Source: Christensenella sp. UBA941
GTDB taxonomy: Bacteria; Bacillota; Clostridia; Christensenellales; UBA941
Assembly: GCA_002293365.1 (NCBI GenBank)
Contig: DBDD01000096.1
Coordinates: forward strand, 3,835 to 20,583
Reading direction: 5' to 3'
DNA: 16,749 nt
The translations under genes and the position numbers were made by a program. The notes beneath the pieces are model-generated. The model searched no databases. It was given only the letters and a program-made list of their open reading frames with translations, and was not told the origin of the DNA. This document shows positions 1-6,922 of this stretch, in pieces (within the stretch, counting starts at the first letter, position 1; the number at the start of each line of letters is the position of its first letter).

Positions 1-23
1 AGCGGGATAAATCGCTGCTTCAT
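1..23 (-). CDS. Start of an unidentified leftward gene (cut by the window edge)
   Basis: The reverse strand has an ATG at 23-21 followed by six sense codons (M-K-Q-R-F-I-P) before the window ends. A GGAGGC ribosome binding site lies at 36-31 with a 7-nt spacer, and an extended -10 promoter lies further upstream. Seven residues cannot identify the product. The call rests only on the well-placed translation signal and promoter. Confidence 0.5.
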
Positions 24-50
24 TTGAATCGCCTCCATTTCATCGCCTTC

Positions 51-80
51 ATTGTAGCATACCGCGCCTGATAAAGCTAA
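51..80 (-). promoter_or_regulatory. Extended -10 promoter for the edge gene
   Basis: On the reverse strand TGC-TACAAT (59-51) forms an extended -10 element. A weak -35 (TTAGCT, 80-75) lies 18 bp upstream. Transcription would start near 44, about 20 nt before the ATG at 23, leaving room for the GGAGG site. Confidence 0.45.
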
Positions 81-125
81 TGCAAGATATACGACGCCAT
101 TGTGCGTATCAGATATTGAAAAAAT

Positions 126-303
126 GTGCACCTCGTCTGCCTGATATATGGAAGTCGGCGGCTATTTCTATTTTTCGCCAATCGGCAGCCTGCCTGTACA
201 GACAGTCGCGATCTGCGGCTACCTGGAGCCGCTTTCGGCGGTCGTTTTCTCCGTCCTGCTGCGTTGGAAACGCTAATTGCGGCGCGGAATAGCTATTTAC
301 TGT
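126..303 (+). pseudogene. Decayed C-terminal fragment of an EamA/DMT-family permease
   Basis: The frame running from 148 to the stop at 274-276 reads YFYFSPIGSLPVQTVAICGY followed by LEPLSAVVFSVLL. This is the familiar next-to-last helix pattern of drug/metabolite transporters: an aromatic-rich helix, L-P-x-Q-x-x-A-I, then YLEPLSAVxxS. The matching upstream residues (VHLVCLIYG) are in the frame starting at 126. The expected continuation (an ETL-like segment) is again in that frame after about 258. At least two frameshifts and an in-frame TGA at 142-144 therefore break it. Only about the last 60 residues of a ~300-residue, ten-helix family remain, with no start site. I infer a dead remnant whose end abuts the convergent dehydrogenase gene. 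Assignment to EamA is by motif only. Confidence 0.5.
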
Positions 304-1045
304 TCTGCTGTGCGGTCATTTTACTCATGAGACGCCCGAATTTCACAGGAAATAGATACATCATCCTTGTTTGCAGCCGCTGTGAAAACGAATGGCAAAT
401 GATAAATCTTTTCTTATGGATATTTTTCGCTATGCCAACGCCTACTTTATATGGGTCGGCCTTAAATTCTTCGGGTACAGGCAATGGCCTTGCCGATGTT
501 GTCCTGGTAAGCGGCGGATGTATAAGATGAAAAGTAATACCCGTATCTTGGTATTCAATATTCATGCACTTCGCAAGCGATTCCAACGCTCCTTTGGTGG
601 ACGCGTACGCGCTGATATTTACGAAACCCATGACGCCTACGCCAGAAGATGTGAAAAATATCCGTCCGGCTGAATTCTTTTTCATTGCCGGCAATACTGC
701 TCTCGTCATGTTTATCGCACCGTGATAATTTACATCAAAAACATCCCTGTATTCATCGTCAGCGGTATCTTCAAGATTGGTAAACGGACACTTGGCTGCG
801 TTGTGGATGGCATAATCAATACCGCCAAAAGCTGAGACGGTATCGTTCGTGCTTTGAATAAGCGTTTGCGGATTGCGAACGTCGCATTCAAACAGCAATA
901 GGGCGTCAGTATACTTTTCTTTCAAAGGCTGTAAGTTATTCAGCTTTAAATCGAGTATTGAAACCATATGACCATCTTGCAGGAACTGAAAAGCCATGTG
1001 AAATCCGATTCCTTCATTCGCTCCAGTTATAATGATCCGTGCCAT
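293..1045 (-). CDS. Short-chain dehydrogenase/reductase (SDR), 250 aa
   Basis: A classical-size SDR with a Rossmann fold. Visible motifs are the cofactor loop T7-G-A-N-E-G-I-G14, an N-A-A motif at 82-84 in place of NAG, and the catalytic set N106, S134, Y147 and K151 (Y-x-x-x-K). An Asp at the end of strand 2 (D32) suggests NAD(H) over NADP(H), by family rule. The substrate cannot be told. The basic, aromatic C-terminal stretch after residue 200 loosely recalls membrane-associated SDRs, but that is weak. I chose the ATG at 1045 over the upstream ATG at 1075: AGGAG (1056-1052) lies 6 nt ahead of it and the SDR fold starts at once (MARIIITG), whereas the upstream start adds 10 residues without a good ribosome binding site. 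It is monocistronic, with its own promoter at 1120-1148. Confidence 0.9.
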   Translation of the reverse strand: MARIIITGANEGIGFHMAFQFLQDGHMVSILDLKLNNLQPLKEKYTDALLLFECDVRNPQTLIQSTNDTVSAFGGIDYAIHNAAKCPFTNLEDTADDEYRDVFDVNYHGAINMTRAVLPAMKKNSAGRIFFTSSGVGVMGFVNISAYASTKGALESLAKCMNIEYQDTGITFHLIHPPLTRTTSARPLPVPEEFKADPYKVGVGIAKNIHKKRFIICHSFSQRLQTRMMYLFPVKFGRLMSKMTAQQNSK

Positions 1046-1119
1046 ATCCGTCTCCTGTCCGTAAAATAAATCCATGCGCCATGTATTTTTCTTAAAATTA
1101 TATTACCATTTGTTTTATT

Positions 1120-1148
1120 ATTATAGTGTATAATTCAAGAATCGTCAA
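1120..1148 (-). promoter_or_regulatory. Strong sigma-A-type promoter for the SDR gene
   Basis: The reverse strand has TTGACG (1148-1143), exactly 17 bp, then a perfect TATAAT (1125-1120). Transcription would begin near 1113, giving a leader of about 68 nt to the ATG at 1045. This separates the SDR from the upstream kinase operon. Confidence 0.75.
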
Positions 1149-1185
1149 GCATATTGAGTGTCTCCATAGCGCTGACACGCATAAT

Positions 1186-1220
1186 ACATGTAGAGGCGAA
1201 CTGTGTTCGCCCCTACATGT
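1186..1220. repeat. 35-bp palindrome, REP/MITE-like
   Basis: ACATGTAG (1186-1193) and GGCGAAC (1195-1201) pair with GTTCGCC (1205-1211) and CTACATGT (1213-1220). There is one A/C mismatch and a 3-nt TGT loop. The next bases repeat part of the arm (TACATGT, 1220-1226). It lies about 60 nt past the kinase stop and upstream of the SDR promoter. No T-run follows on either strand, so it is not a standard intrinsic terminator, though it could block RNA decay. GTAGGGGCGAA-type palindromes occur as dispersed repeats in Clostridia. That comparison is from memory. Confidence 0.7.
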
Positions 1221-1280
1221 TACATGTTCGAATCGGTGCAGATGGGCTCCCGAATCATCCATGGGACAATGATGGGATTT

Positions 1281-4200
1281 TTATACGCCGTGAAAGGCAA
1301 ACGATATGTCGCGGTCATTTTCCTTGATAGAAGCCGCTTTTTCCATTTGCTTTTCAGTAATAAATCTATAAAATCGCTCTTTTTGCGCTTTATCGGCGTC
1401 GATAAATTCTATTGCCGCCCTAAATCGGAGCCTCCCGAATTCTACCTTCTCCGTGCGCAGTACAACGCCGCCTACGGTTTCTCTCGCGCCTAAATCAAAA
1501 TCCAGCGTTATATTCTCGCCAGCTTCCAAATTTAAGTCTGTAGCTAGCAGCATACCTCCGTCGCTGAAATTAACCATTCGCGCGTTGGTGGACGATATAT
1601 CGCTGTCGCAGATACGCTTGATCGAAACGTCTATCGAGAGAGGAAGCCGATAGCAATCCCTTCGCTGGGATCGCTCAATTTTGCCGAGCGGCTCAAGCTT
1701 GGCGTAAACGGAGTTATCGCGCTCTATTTTTTCTATAAAGCGCATAGGAATAACAAACATATCGCTTCCGTTTATTCCAGTATCCGACGTGAAATAAATC
1801 AGGAACATCTCGTCGCGAGGCAGGAGATAGTAAGTATTATTACGCATCGGCATCTGAACGCGGAAAAAGCCGTCGGGGTATATCTCTTCCACAACTGACG
1901 GGAGCGATATAACTCCACGCTTTCCATGTTCGTCAAACGCGCGTATATCGATAGACACCTTTGTACCCGCTTCCAATTTTGCAATACACAGTTCTGCATC
2001 GCGCGGCAGCGTAAACTCGCCTTGACCATCCCACCGTGGCTTGATCTTTGTATTCTCTACATTCAACAAATATTTGCGGAGTTGTTCCATCATGTCGTCG
2101 AGGTCGATCGGCTTTCCGATGTGGCCGTTCATTCCTGCATTCAGACAATTTTCGATATCGTCTTTGAATACGTTTGCCGTCATAGCGATAATGGGAATCT
2201 CTTTGCACCACGGCGAGGAGAGGGCGCGTATCCGGCGCGTCGCTTCCAGTCCATCCATGCAAGGCATCTGCATGTCCATAAATACCATATCATACTTATT
2301 CGGATTCGCTTCCAACAAGGCGAGCGCTTCCTTGCCGTTTTCGGCGCAGTCGATATTCAGCCCCGTTTCCGCCAGAAGCGTCATGACGATTTCGCGGTTT
2401 ATCTCTATATCCTCGGCGAGTAAAAGCGATTTACCCGCAAATTCGTCTATGCTGTCTATTGCTTGGTTGGAGTTTGTATTGCCCAGGCACTCGTTCATAC
2501 AATCGACAAGCGCAGACGATAGAATCGGCTTGATAAGCCCTTTGTCCGCGCCGGAGCGCAATACCGCGTCCTGTAGAATTTCCCAGCTGGCGGAGGATGT
2601 TAGAACAATAGCGCAGCGCTCCGAGCGCGAACGAATCCATTCGACCAGTCTCACGCCGTTTATTGCCGGCGTATACAAGTCGATGAAATATATATCGAAA
2701 CCGCCGCGCCGTTCGACGATACGGCGGACTTCAGTTCCGTCCGCCACAACTTTGCATTGCACCTCCATACGGTTGAAGGCGTCATTGAATTGGCGCCGCA
2801 CGGCTTCCGAGCCATCCGCCACTAAAACGCGCACGCTATCCCAGTTTACACCGGGCCTCAGCATAGAGCGCAGGCTCTTCGCGCTTGACGGCAACTTCGC
2901 GGTGAAAATAAAGCGCGAGCCTTTGCCCTGTTCGGATTCGACCCATATCCGGCCGTCCATCATTTCCACGAGCCGCTTGGAGATCGCCAAGCCCAGCCCC
3001 GTACCGCCAAACTCGCGGCTTATGCCGCTCTCGGCCTGTTGGAAAGACTGAAATAGCTTCGCCTGCTGCTCGGGCGATATGCCTATTCCGCTGTCGGCTA
3101 CTTCGATCTTGATTTCACTAACGCCGTTTTCCTCCCCAAAAAGTGAAACTGAAAGTTGGATTTCGCCTTTCTCGGGGGTGAATTTTGACGCATTCGCCAA
3201 GAGGTTGGTGATTATCTGCGTAAGCCTCTGATCGTCGCCTATAACGAAGCGCGGTACGTTTGCGTCTATGTTGACGGTGAATTGCTGTTGTTTCTCGTTT
3301 ACACGATAGCTTATCACGGTAATCACTTTTTGCAGCATTTGTTCCAAGCTAAACTCTACCGGCGACAGTTCCAGCTTACCCGATTCGATCTTGGACATAT
3401 CGAGAATATCGTTGATAACTCCGAGTAAATGCGTTGACGCTTCTTCGATTCTTTCCAACGCGTAATTCTTGCGCTCTGCATCGGCGGATCGAAGACCGAT
3501 TGCCGTCATGCCGATCACTGCGTTAAGCGGAGTGCGCATTTCATGGCTCATGTTGGATAGGAATTCGCTTTTTGCGATGCTCGCGGCTTCCGCCATGGTC
3601 AGCGCGCGCCGCAAGTCCATCGCCGAAGTGTAAAGGGCTTCCTCCATCTCATTGCGAACCAGCGCCCCGGCTATCAATTCGCCCGCAGAGCGCAGAATAG
3701 TTTCCTCGCTCACGGAGAATTTTCGCTCTATATGGCAATCGTCGAAACCGATGAAACCCCAGAATTCGCCTCTGATAAAAATAGGCGCAGCCAGTATTGA
3801 CAGGATATGCTGCGGAACCAGCATGGCTTGCTCGTTTTGCGATAAATCGCGTACCTTGCCATTAATGCAGAATCCTTGGGATAGCGCTTCCTCCCACTCC
3901 GGCACGGATTCGCAATATGCGGTTTCCAAAGTGAAATCCTTCCCTTGCTGGGCCAGCATGATGCTCGAATACTCAAAAATCTGACGGCAGCATAGCCGCC
4001 CATCCTTTATGAAATTTTGCCATATATACGCGCGATCGGCGTCAACCGCCCCCGCCATAATTTCCAAGGCATGCAAAAGATCCTTATAAAAAGTATCGGT
4101 TGTGGATGTCAGCATAGTGGACAGCATACGATTTATCGTTTGAAGCAGATGCGTTTTCTGCTCTATCTCGCCCATCATGCGCTTGTATTCTCTCAAGTCC

Positions 4201-5843
4201 CGCGCAAATCCCGCAACGTAGTAATCATTCCCGTACTTTACGCGTACCAGCGTAATGACCGTAGGAATCGGCGTTCCGCTTTTAGTGCAGTTCATCCACT
4301 CGAATGAGCAATTTCCTATTTCAAAAGCCTGGTTCATCATCTTGCGGGCATATTCGTCGGAGAGGCTCCCGTCGGGCTGGTATTCGGGATAAGTATCGCT
4401 AAGGCGCGCAAGGCATTCTTGCTTGCTGCTGAATCCGTAAAGCTTGACGGCGACTTCATTGCAGTCTATAGCCTTGTGGTTTGCGTCCCAAAGCACGCAG
4501 CTAAGCGGCGTCGCCTCCAACATTAGCTTTGCGTGCTCATCCGCGGCGCGCGCTCTTTCCGCCTCCTCGTGCCGAAGAAGAGCGTTTGCCAGCATGAAAC
4601 TCGCGGAGCGCATTATTTCGACTTCGTCGTCTGTGTACGCCAGCTCTTCCGAACAATTTTCAAAAAGAACCAAGCCCCAAAAACCGCCTTTATCAATCAC
4701 GGGCACAGCAAGTACCGCCGCACAGTCGTACTGCTTCACAAATTCGGCGTCCGGTACGAGCCGCGCCGGGCCGTTGATACACCTCCCCGTAGCCAATATT
4801 TCCGGCCAGTGCGGGAGGAATTGGGCGTACGGTTTTTTTAAAAGCTCCTCGCGCACAGGCAGTGAGGATCCAGTTTCCTTTCGCCAGCGGTATATCTGCG
4901 ATCCGTACAGCACGTCGTTTTCTTTGATATTCTGGTAGAGCGATATCCTGTCGATATTCGCTATTCCGGCTATTATAGCCGCGCCTTCCGTTATCTTTTC
5001 GTCGTAGTTTTCCTCGTTTTGAGACAGCAGAATTATAGCGGCCTTGTTCAGCGCGGCGAGCATATCTTCCCTGTGCCTAAGCGCTTCCTCCGCTTTTCGT
5101 AAGGCTGTAACGTCTATCGCATATTCAAGATGCGCTTTTTTTCCTCCGGGCCAGTCGATTAGTTTGGCCGTCTTTCGCAATACAGCGCCCTTTAAGCATT
5201 CTAAATGATCCCACATGATTGTTTTATCAGGCTCTTCTATTAAACGCTGATACGGACAGCACGGACATGGCGAATCCCTTTTCTGAAGCACCTCATAGCA
5301 AACCCGCCCTACTCCGTCGCTTTCAATGCCGAAGTGCTTTCGAATACTGTCATTGAGAAACAATATCCGGCCTTCTTCGGGCGTACATACTGTTACAAAC
5401 GCTTCCATGCCGTTTAGGATACTTTTTAAATTCTTCTCCTGCATTGCGCTTTCCGTAATGTCGTGTATCATCTCGATATAAGCCGAAATATTGCCGTCCT
5501 CATCCCTAACGACCGCTACCTCAACGCGGTAAGACGAGCCCTCGTGCTCGAAAAAAGTTTCCATCAAGCCGCGCCTAGCCCGAACTAAGCTGCAATTATC
5601 CGTCCCGCAAATACAGAACTTATTGTGATCGCAGGGCTTGCCAAGCATTTCCTCGCGCCTAATCCCGAAAAGCTTTTCCGCGGAGGCGTTTACGGAAGTC
5701 CAGTTTGTATCCGCGTCGGCAATCCTTACAGGAAACGGTATTGCGTCTAAAATCGCCGTGTACCTATCCGCCTCCGGCTGCTTTGCCTCGTATATCCGAT
5801 TCGCCTCGGCGCGCAATCCTTGCGCGTTAATATTCTTTGTCAT
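1281..5843 (-). CDS. Cytosolic PAS/GAF hybrid histidine kinase fused to a YcgR-like PilZ c-di-GMP receptor, 1520 aa
   Basis: A multidomain signalling kinase with no membrane segment. Domain order by residue: PAS 22-135, PAS 136-250, GAF 260-425, PAS 435-552, GAF 575-730, HisKA 757-825 (SHEMRTPLN, phospho-acceptor H767), HATPase 870-985 (N880/N884, DSGIG at 917-921, GGTGLGLAIS at 946-955), REC1 1004-1120 (D1055, T1082, K1105), REC2 1138-1258 (E1144/D1145, D1190, T1222, K1244), PilZN about 1285-1385, PilZ 1389-1497. PilZ carries both c-di-GMP motifs: RxxxR (R1395, R1399, with R1394 before it) and NxSxxG (N1425, S1427, G1430). REC1 has Ala (A1009) in place of one Mg-binding acid. There is no HPt domain. 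PAS1 and PAS2 hold cysteine clusters (C71/C77/C79/C84 and C182/C193/C195/C196). The start is the ATG at 5843 with AAGGAGGT at 5858-5851, 7 nt away. It lies 29 nt downstream of the XRE gene, in the same direction, so the two are probably cotranscribed. The output is unknown. Confidence 0.93.
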   Translation of the reverse strand: MTKNINAQGLRAEANRIYEAKQPEADRYTAILDAIPFPVRIADADTNWTSVNASAEKLFGIRREEMLGKPCDHNKFCICGTDNCSLVRARRGLMETFFEHEGSSYRVEVAVVRDEDGNISAYIEMIHDITESAMQEKNLKSILNGMEAFVTVCTPEEGRILFLNDSIRKHFGIESDGVGRVCYEVLQKRDSPCPCCPYQRLIEEPDKTIMWDHLECLKGAVLRKTAKLIDWPGGKKAHLEYAIDVTALRKAEEALRHREDMLAALNKAAIILLSQNEENYDEKITEGAAIIAGIANIDRISLYQNIKENDVLYGSQIYRWRKETGSSLPVREELLKKPYAQFLPHWPEILATGRCINGPARLVPDAEFVKQYDCAAVLAVPVIDKGGFWGLVLFENCSEELAYTDDEVEIMRSASFMLANALLRHEEAERARAADEHAKLMLEATPLSCVLWDANHKAIDCNEVAVKLYGFSSKQECLARLSDTYPEYQPDGSLSDEYARKMMNQAFEIGNCSFEWMNCTKSGTPIPTVITLVRVKYGNDYYVAGFARDLREYKRMMGEIEQKTHLLQTINRMLSTMLTSTTDTFYKDLLHALEIMAGAVDADRAYIWQNFIKDGRLCCRQIFEYSSIMLAQQGKDFTLETAYCESVPEWEEALSQGFCINGKVRDLSQNEQAMLVPQHILSILAAPIFIRGEFWGFIGFDDCHIERKFSVSEETILRSAGELIAGALVRNEMEEALYTSAMDLRRALTMAEAASIAKSEFLSNMSHEMRTPLNAVIGMTAIGLRSADAERKNYALERIEEASTHLLGVINDILDMSKIESGKLELSPVEFSLEQMLQKVITVISYRVNEKQQQFTVNIDANVPRFVIGDDQRLTQIITNLLANASKFTPEKGEIQLSVSLFGEENGVSEIKIEVADSGIGISPEQQAKLFQSFQQAESGISREFGGTGLGLAISKRLVEMMDGRIWVESEQGKGSRFIFTAKLPSSAKSLRSMLRPGVNWDSVRVLVADGSEAVRRQFNDAFNRMEVQCKVVADGTEVRRIVERRGGFDIYFIDLYTPAINGVRLVEWIRSRSERCAIVLTSSASWEILQDAVLRSGADKGLIKPILSSALVDCMNECLGNTNSNQAIDSIDEFAGKSLLLAEDIEINREIVMTLLAETGLNIDCAENGKEALALLEANPNKYDMVFMDMQMPCMDGLEATRRIRALSSPWCKEIPIIAMTANVFKDDIENCLNAGMNGHIGKPIDLDDMMEQLRKYLLNVENTKIKPRWDGQGEFTLPRDAELCIAKLEAGTKVSIDIRAFDEHGKRGVISLPSVVEEIYPDGFFRVQMPMRNNTYYLLPRDEMFLIYFTSDTGINGSDMFVIPMRFIEKIERDNSVYAKLEPLGKIERSQRRDCYRLPLSIDVSIKRICDSDISSTNARMVNFSDGGMLLATDLNLEAGENITLDFDLGARETVGGVVLRTEKVEFGRLRFRAAIEFIDADKAQKERFYRFITEKQMEKAASIKENDRDISFAFHGV

Positions 5844-5872
5844 ATGACTTACCTCCTTGCGTTTGAAGGCGC

Positions 5873-6100
5873 TTAATTCTCCCCGAATCCGGTGTTCTTA
5901 TCGTAAAAATCCTCGTATTTTATACCAAACACGCGAATTATCGACTCCATCAACGATAAGGATACGCCTCTCTTATTGTTTTCCACACCAGATAAATATG
6001 AACGCGAAATACCCAGCTTATCGGCCGCTTCCCATTGGAGCCAGCCCCGTTCCTCCCTCAGCTTTCTAAGGTCGATCCGCGCATGACGCTCTTTCTTCAT
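5873..6100 (-). CDS. Small XRE/Cro-CI-type HTH regulator, 75 aa
   Basis: A stand-alone helix-turn-helix of the XRE family, filling residues 9-64. The scanning and recognition helices read W-E-A-A-D-K-L-G-I-S-R-S-Y-L-S-G-V-E, then N-N-K-R-G and a terminal helix (L-M-E-S-I-I-R-V-F-G-I). No ligand or peptidase domain is attached, so it is a minimal DNA binder and probably a dimer. The ATG at 6100 has GGAGG at 6115-6111 with a 10-nt spacer. It sits 29 nt ahead of the hybrid kinase gene and 96 nt after the membrane-protein gene with no terminator between. A GTTAC-N5-GTAAC dyad lies 23 nt upstream of its start and is a natural candidate for its own operator. Whether it is a phosphorelay output is unknown; it has no receiver domain. 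Confidence 0.88.
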   Translation of the reverse strand: MKKERHARIDLRKLREERGWLQWEAADKLGISRSYLSGVENNKRGVSLSLMESIIRVFGIKYEDFYDKNTGFGEN

Positions 6101-6122
6101 ATTTTTTTAGCCTCCATTATAT

Positions 6123-6137
6123 GTTACTATTTGTAAC
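6123..6137. promoter_or_regulatory. GTTAC-N5-GTAAC dyad, candidate XRE operator
   Basis: A perfect 5-bp inverted repeat with a 5-bp AT-only spacer lies just upstream of the XRE ribosome binding site. The size and spacing fit the short dyads bound by XRE dimers, so autoregulation is plausible. This rests on symmetry and position only. Confidence 0.4.
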
Positions 6138-6196
6138 CTTTGTTGGTCGCTAATTGTGACATTGGCGAGATAAGAAACCTCCATATCGCATAATTA

Positions 6197-6634
6197 TTAA
6201 GACGCCGAGCCAAATTGCCGCTCTTGATCCTCGGCCTTATCCATTGCTGCTACTAATTCAGTTAGTCTGGTTCCGTACATGTTTATTAAATCGACACGGC
6301 GCTGAAGTCTCAACTGCTGTTCTTTCATATCGCCGGCCCATTTTTTTAATTCGACGGCATAGTCTTCCAAATCCTCCGCTTTTGTATGTAGTTGCTTTGA
6401 GTAGTTGTCCAAGCTTTTAGCGCTGCCTTCAATTTTCTCTTTGATACTATGCGAGATTCTGTATGCCGTATAAAGCGTAACAGCTATAGCCAGCAAGATG
6501 CTGCCAGGTATCGTAAATGTGTTGCCTGCTTTTGCACCGCCGTAGACTACTATTAATGCCAGTATCAAAATCGTTGCAGTATGTAGCGCTAAAAAGATAG
6601 CAACTATACGCCTTACAGAAATTGGTTTTATCAT
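6197..6634 (-). CDS. Small two-TM membrane protein with cytosolic coiled coil, 145 aa
   Basis: I do not recognise a named family. After a basic N-terminus (M-I-K-P-I-S-V-R-R) come two hydrophobic helices at about 9-31 and 39-58, separated by a short loop, then a long charged heptad-like helix (about 62-140) rich in Glu, Lys, Leu and Gln. The layout suggests a hairpin in the membrane with a coiled coil in the cytosol, as in adaptor or scaffold proteins. I chose the ATG at 6634 because AGGAGA (6647-6642) lies 7 nt ahead. The frame continues upstream to a TTG at 6691, but that start has no ribosome binding site and would add a non-hydrophobic tail. It is the first gene after a MerR-type promoter and heads the XRE/kinase genes. 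I infer a membrane partner of that pathway, with low certainty. Confidence 0.75.
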   Translation of the reverse strand: MIKPISVRRIVAIFLALHTATILILALIVVYGGAKAGNTFTIPGSILLAIAVTLYTAYRISHSIKEKIEGSAKSLDNYSKQLHTKAEDLEDYAVELKKWAGDMKEQQLRLQRRVDLINMYGTRLTELVAAMDKAEDQERQFGSAS

Positions 6635-6714
6635 TTTACTATCTCCTGTTTTAGCATTATGTTGTTGACAGTCGGCCCTTCTATTGTTCAATAAAATCCA
6701 TTGCTTATATGAAG

Positions 6715-6745
6715 ATAATAAAACCCTCTAGCGGTATAGAGTCAA
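6715..6745 (-). promoter_or_regulatory. MerR-type promoter: 19-bp spacer with CTCTA-N6-TAGAG dyad
   Basis: On the reverse strand TTGACT (6745-6740) and TATTAT (6720-6715) are separated by 19 bp. That is too long for normal sigma-A use but is the hallmark of promoters untwisted by MerR activators. A perfect dyad, CTCTA (6726-6730)/TAGAG (6737-6741), lies in the spacer and overlaps the -35, as in bmr, merT and zntA promoters. Transcription would start near 6708, about 73 nt before the membrane-protein ATG. The regulator is probably the divergent MerR gene at 6923. Confidence 0.7.
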
Positions 6746-6782
6746 TAGCAAATTTTACACTTTTTTTACAATGTGACAATAA

Positions 6783-6811
6783 TTGTTTTAATATACATTT
6801 TATGTTATGAT
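6783..6811 (+). promoter_or_regulatory. Candidate promoter of the merR-type gene
   Basis: TTGTTT (6783-6788), 17 bp, TATGAT (6806-6811). A second reading, TTTACA (6765-6770), 18 bp, TAATAT (6789-6794), overlaps it, and I cannot choose between them. Either lies outside the MerR dyad, so the regulator may not depend on its own activation site. A TGTGACA heptamer (6772-6778) lies between the boxes of the second candidate. Confidence 0.45.
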
Positions 6812-6848
6812 CTTCATAGTCAATATTTTTCTATAGTTAATATGAAAA

Positions 6849-6885
6849 TGTGACAAGGCGCATTATATCCAAACTGCATGTCACA
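6849..6885. promoter_or_regulatory. TGTGACA-N23-TGTCACA inverted pair in the merR leader
   Basis: TGTGACA (6849-6855) and its complement TGTCACA (6879-6885) start 30 bp apart, about three helical turns, between the candidate promoter and the GGAGAGGGG ribosome binding site. It could be a protein site or an mRNA stem with a 23-nt loop. The same heptamer recurs at 6155, 6772 and 13642. Confidence 0.35.
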
Positions 6886-6922
6886 GTTTCTTCTTCGATA
6901 AAAGAGTTGGAGAGGGGTTCTT

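Noticed and set aside
293..1075. The upstream ATG at 1075 as the SDR start
   Set aside because: It lacks a good ribosome binding site, whereas the ATG at 1045 has AGGAG at 6 nt and begins directly with the first SDR strand.
1186..1220. Intrinsic terminator for the kinase operon
   Set aside because: The stem is strong but no T-run follows on the - strand.
2041..3051. A 336-codon open frame on the + strand
   Set aside because: Antisense to the kinase HATPase/REC region, which is fully motif-supported. It is Ser/Arg-rich with no domain.
6116..6121. TATAAT on the - strand as the XRE promoter -10
   Set aside because: It touches the GGAGG ribosome binding site (6115-6111). Transcripts would start past the ribosome binding site, and no -35 lies 17 bp upstream.
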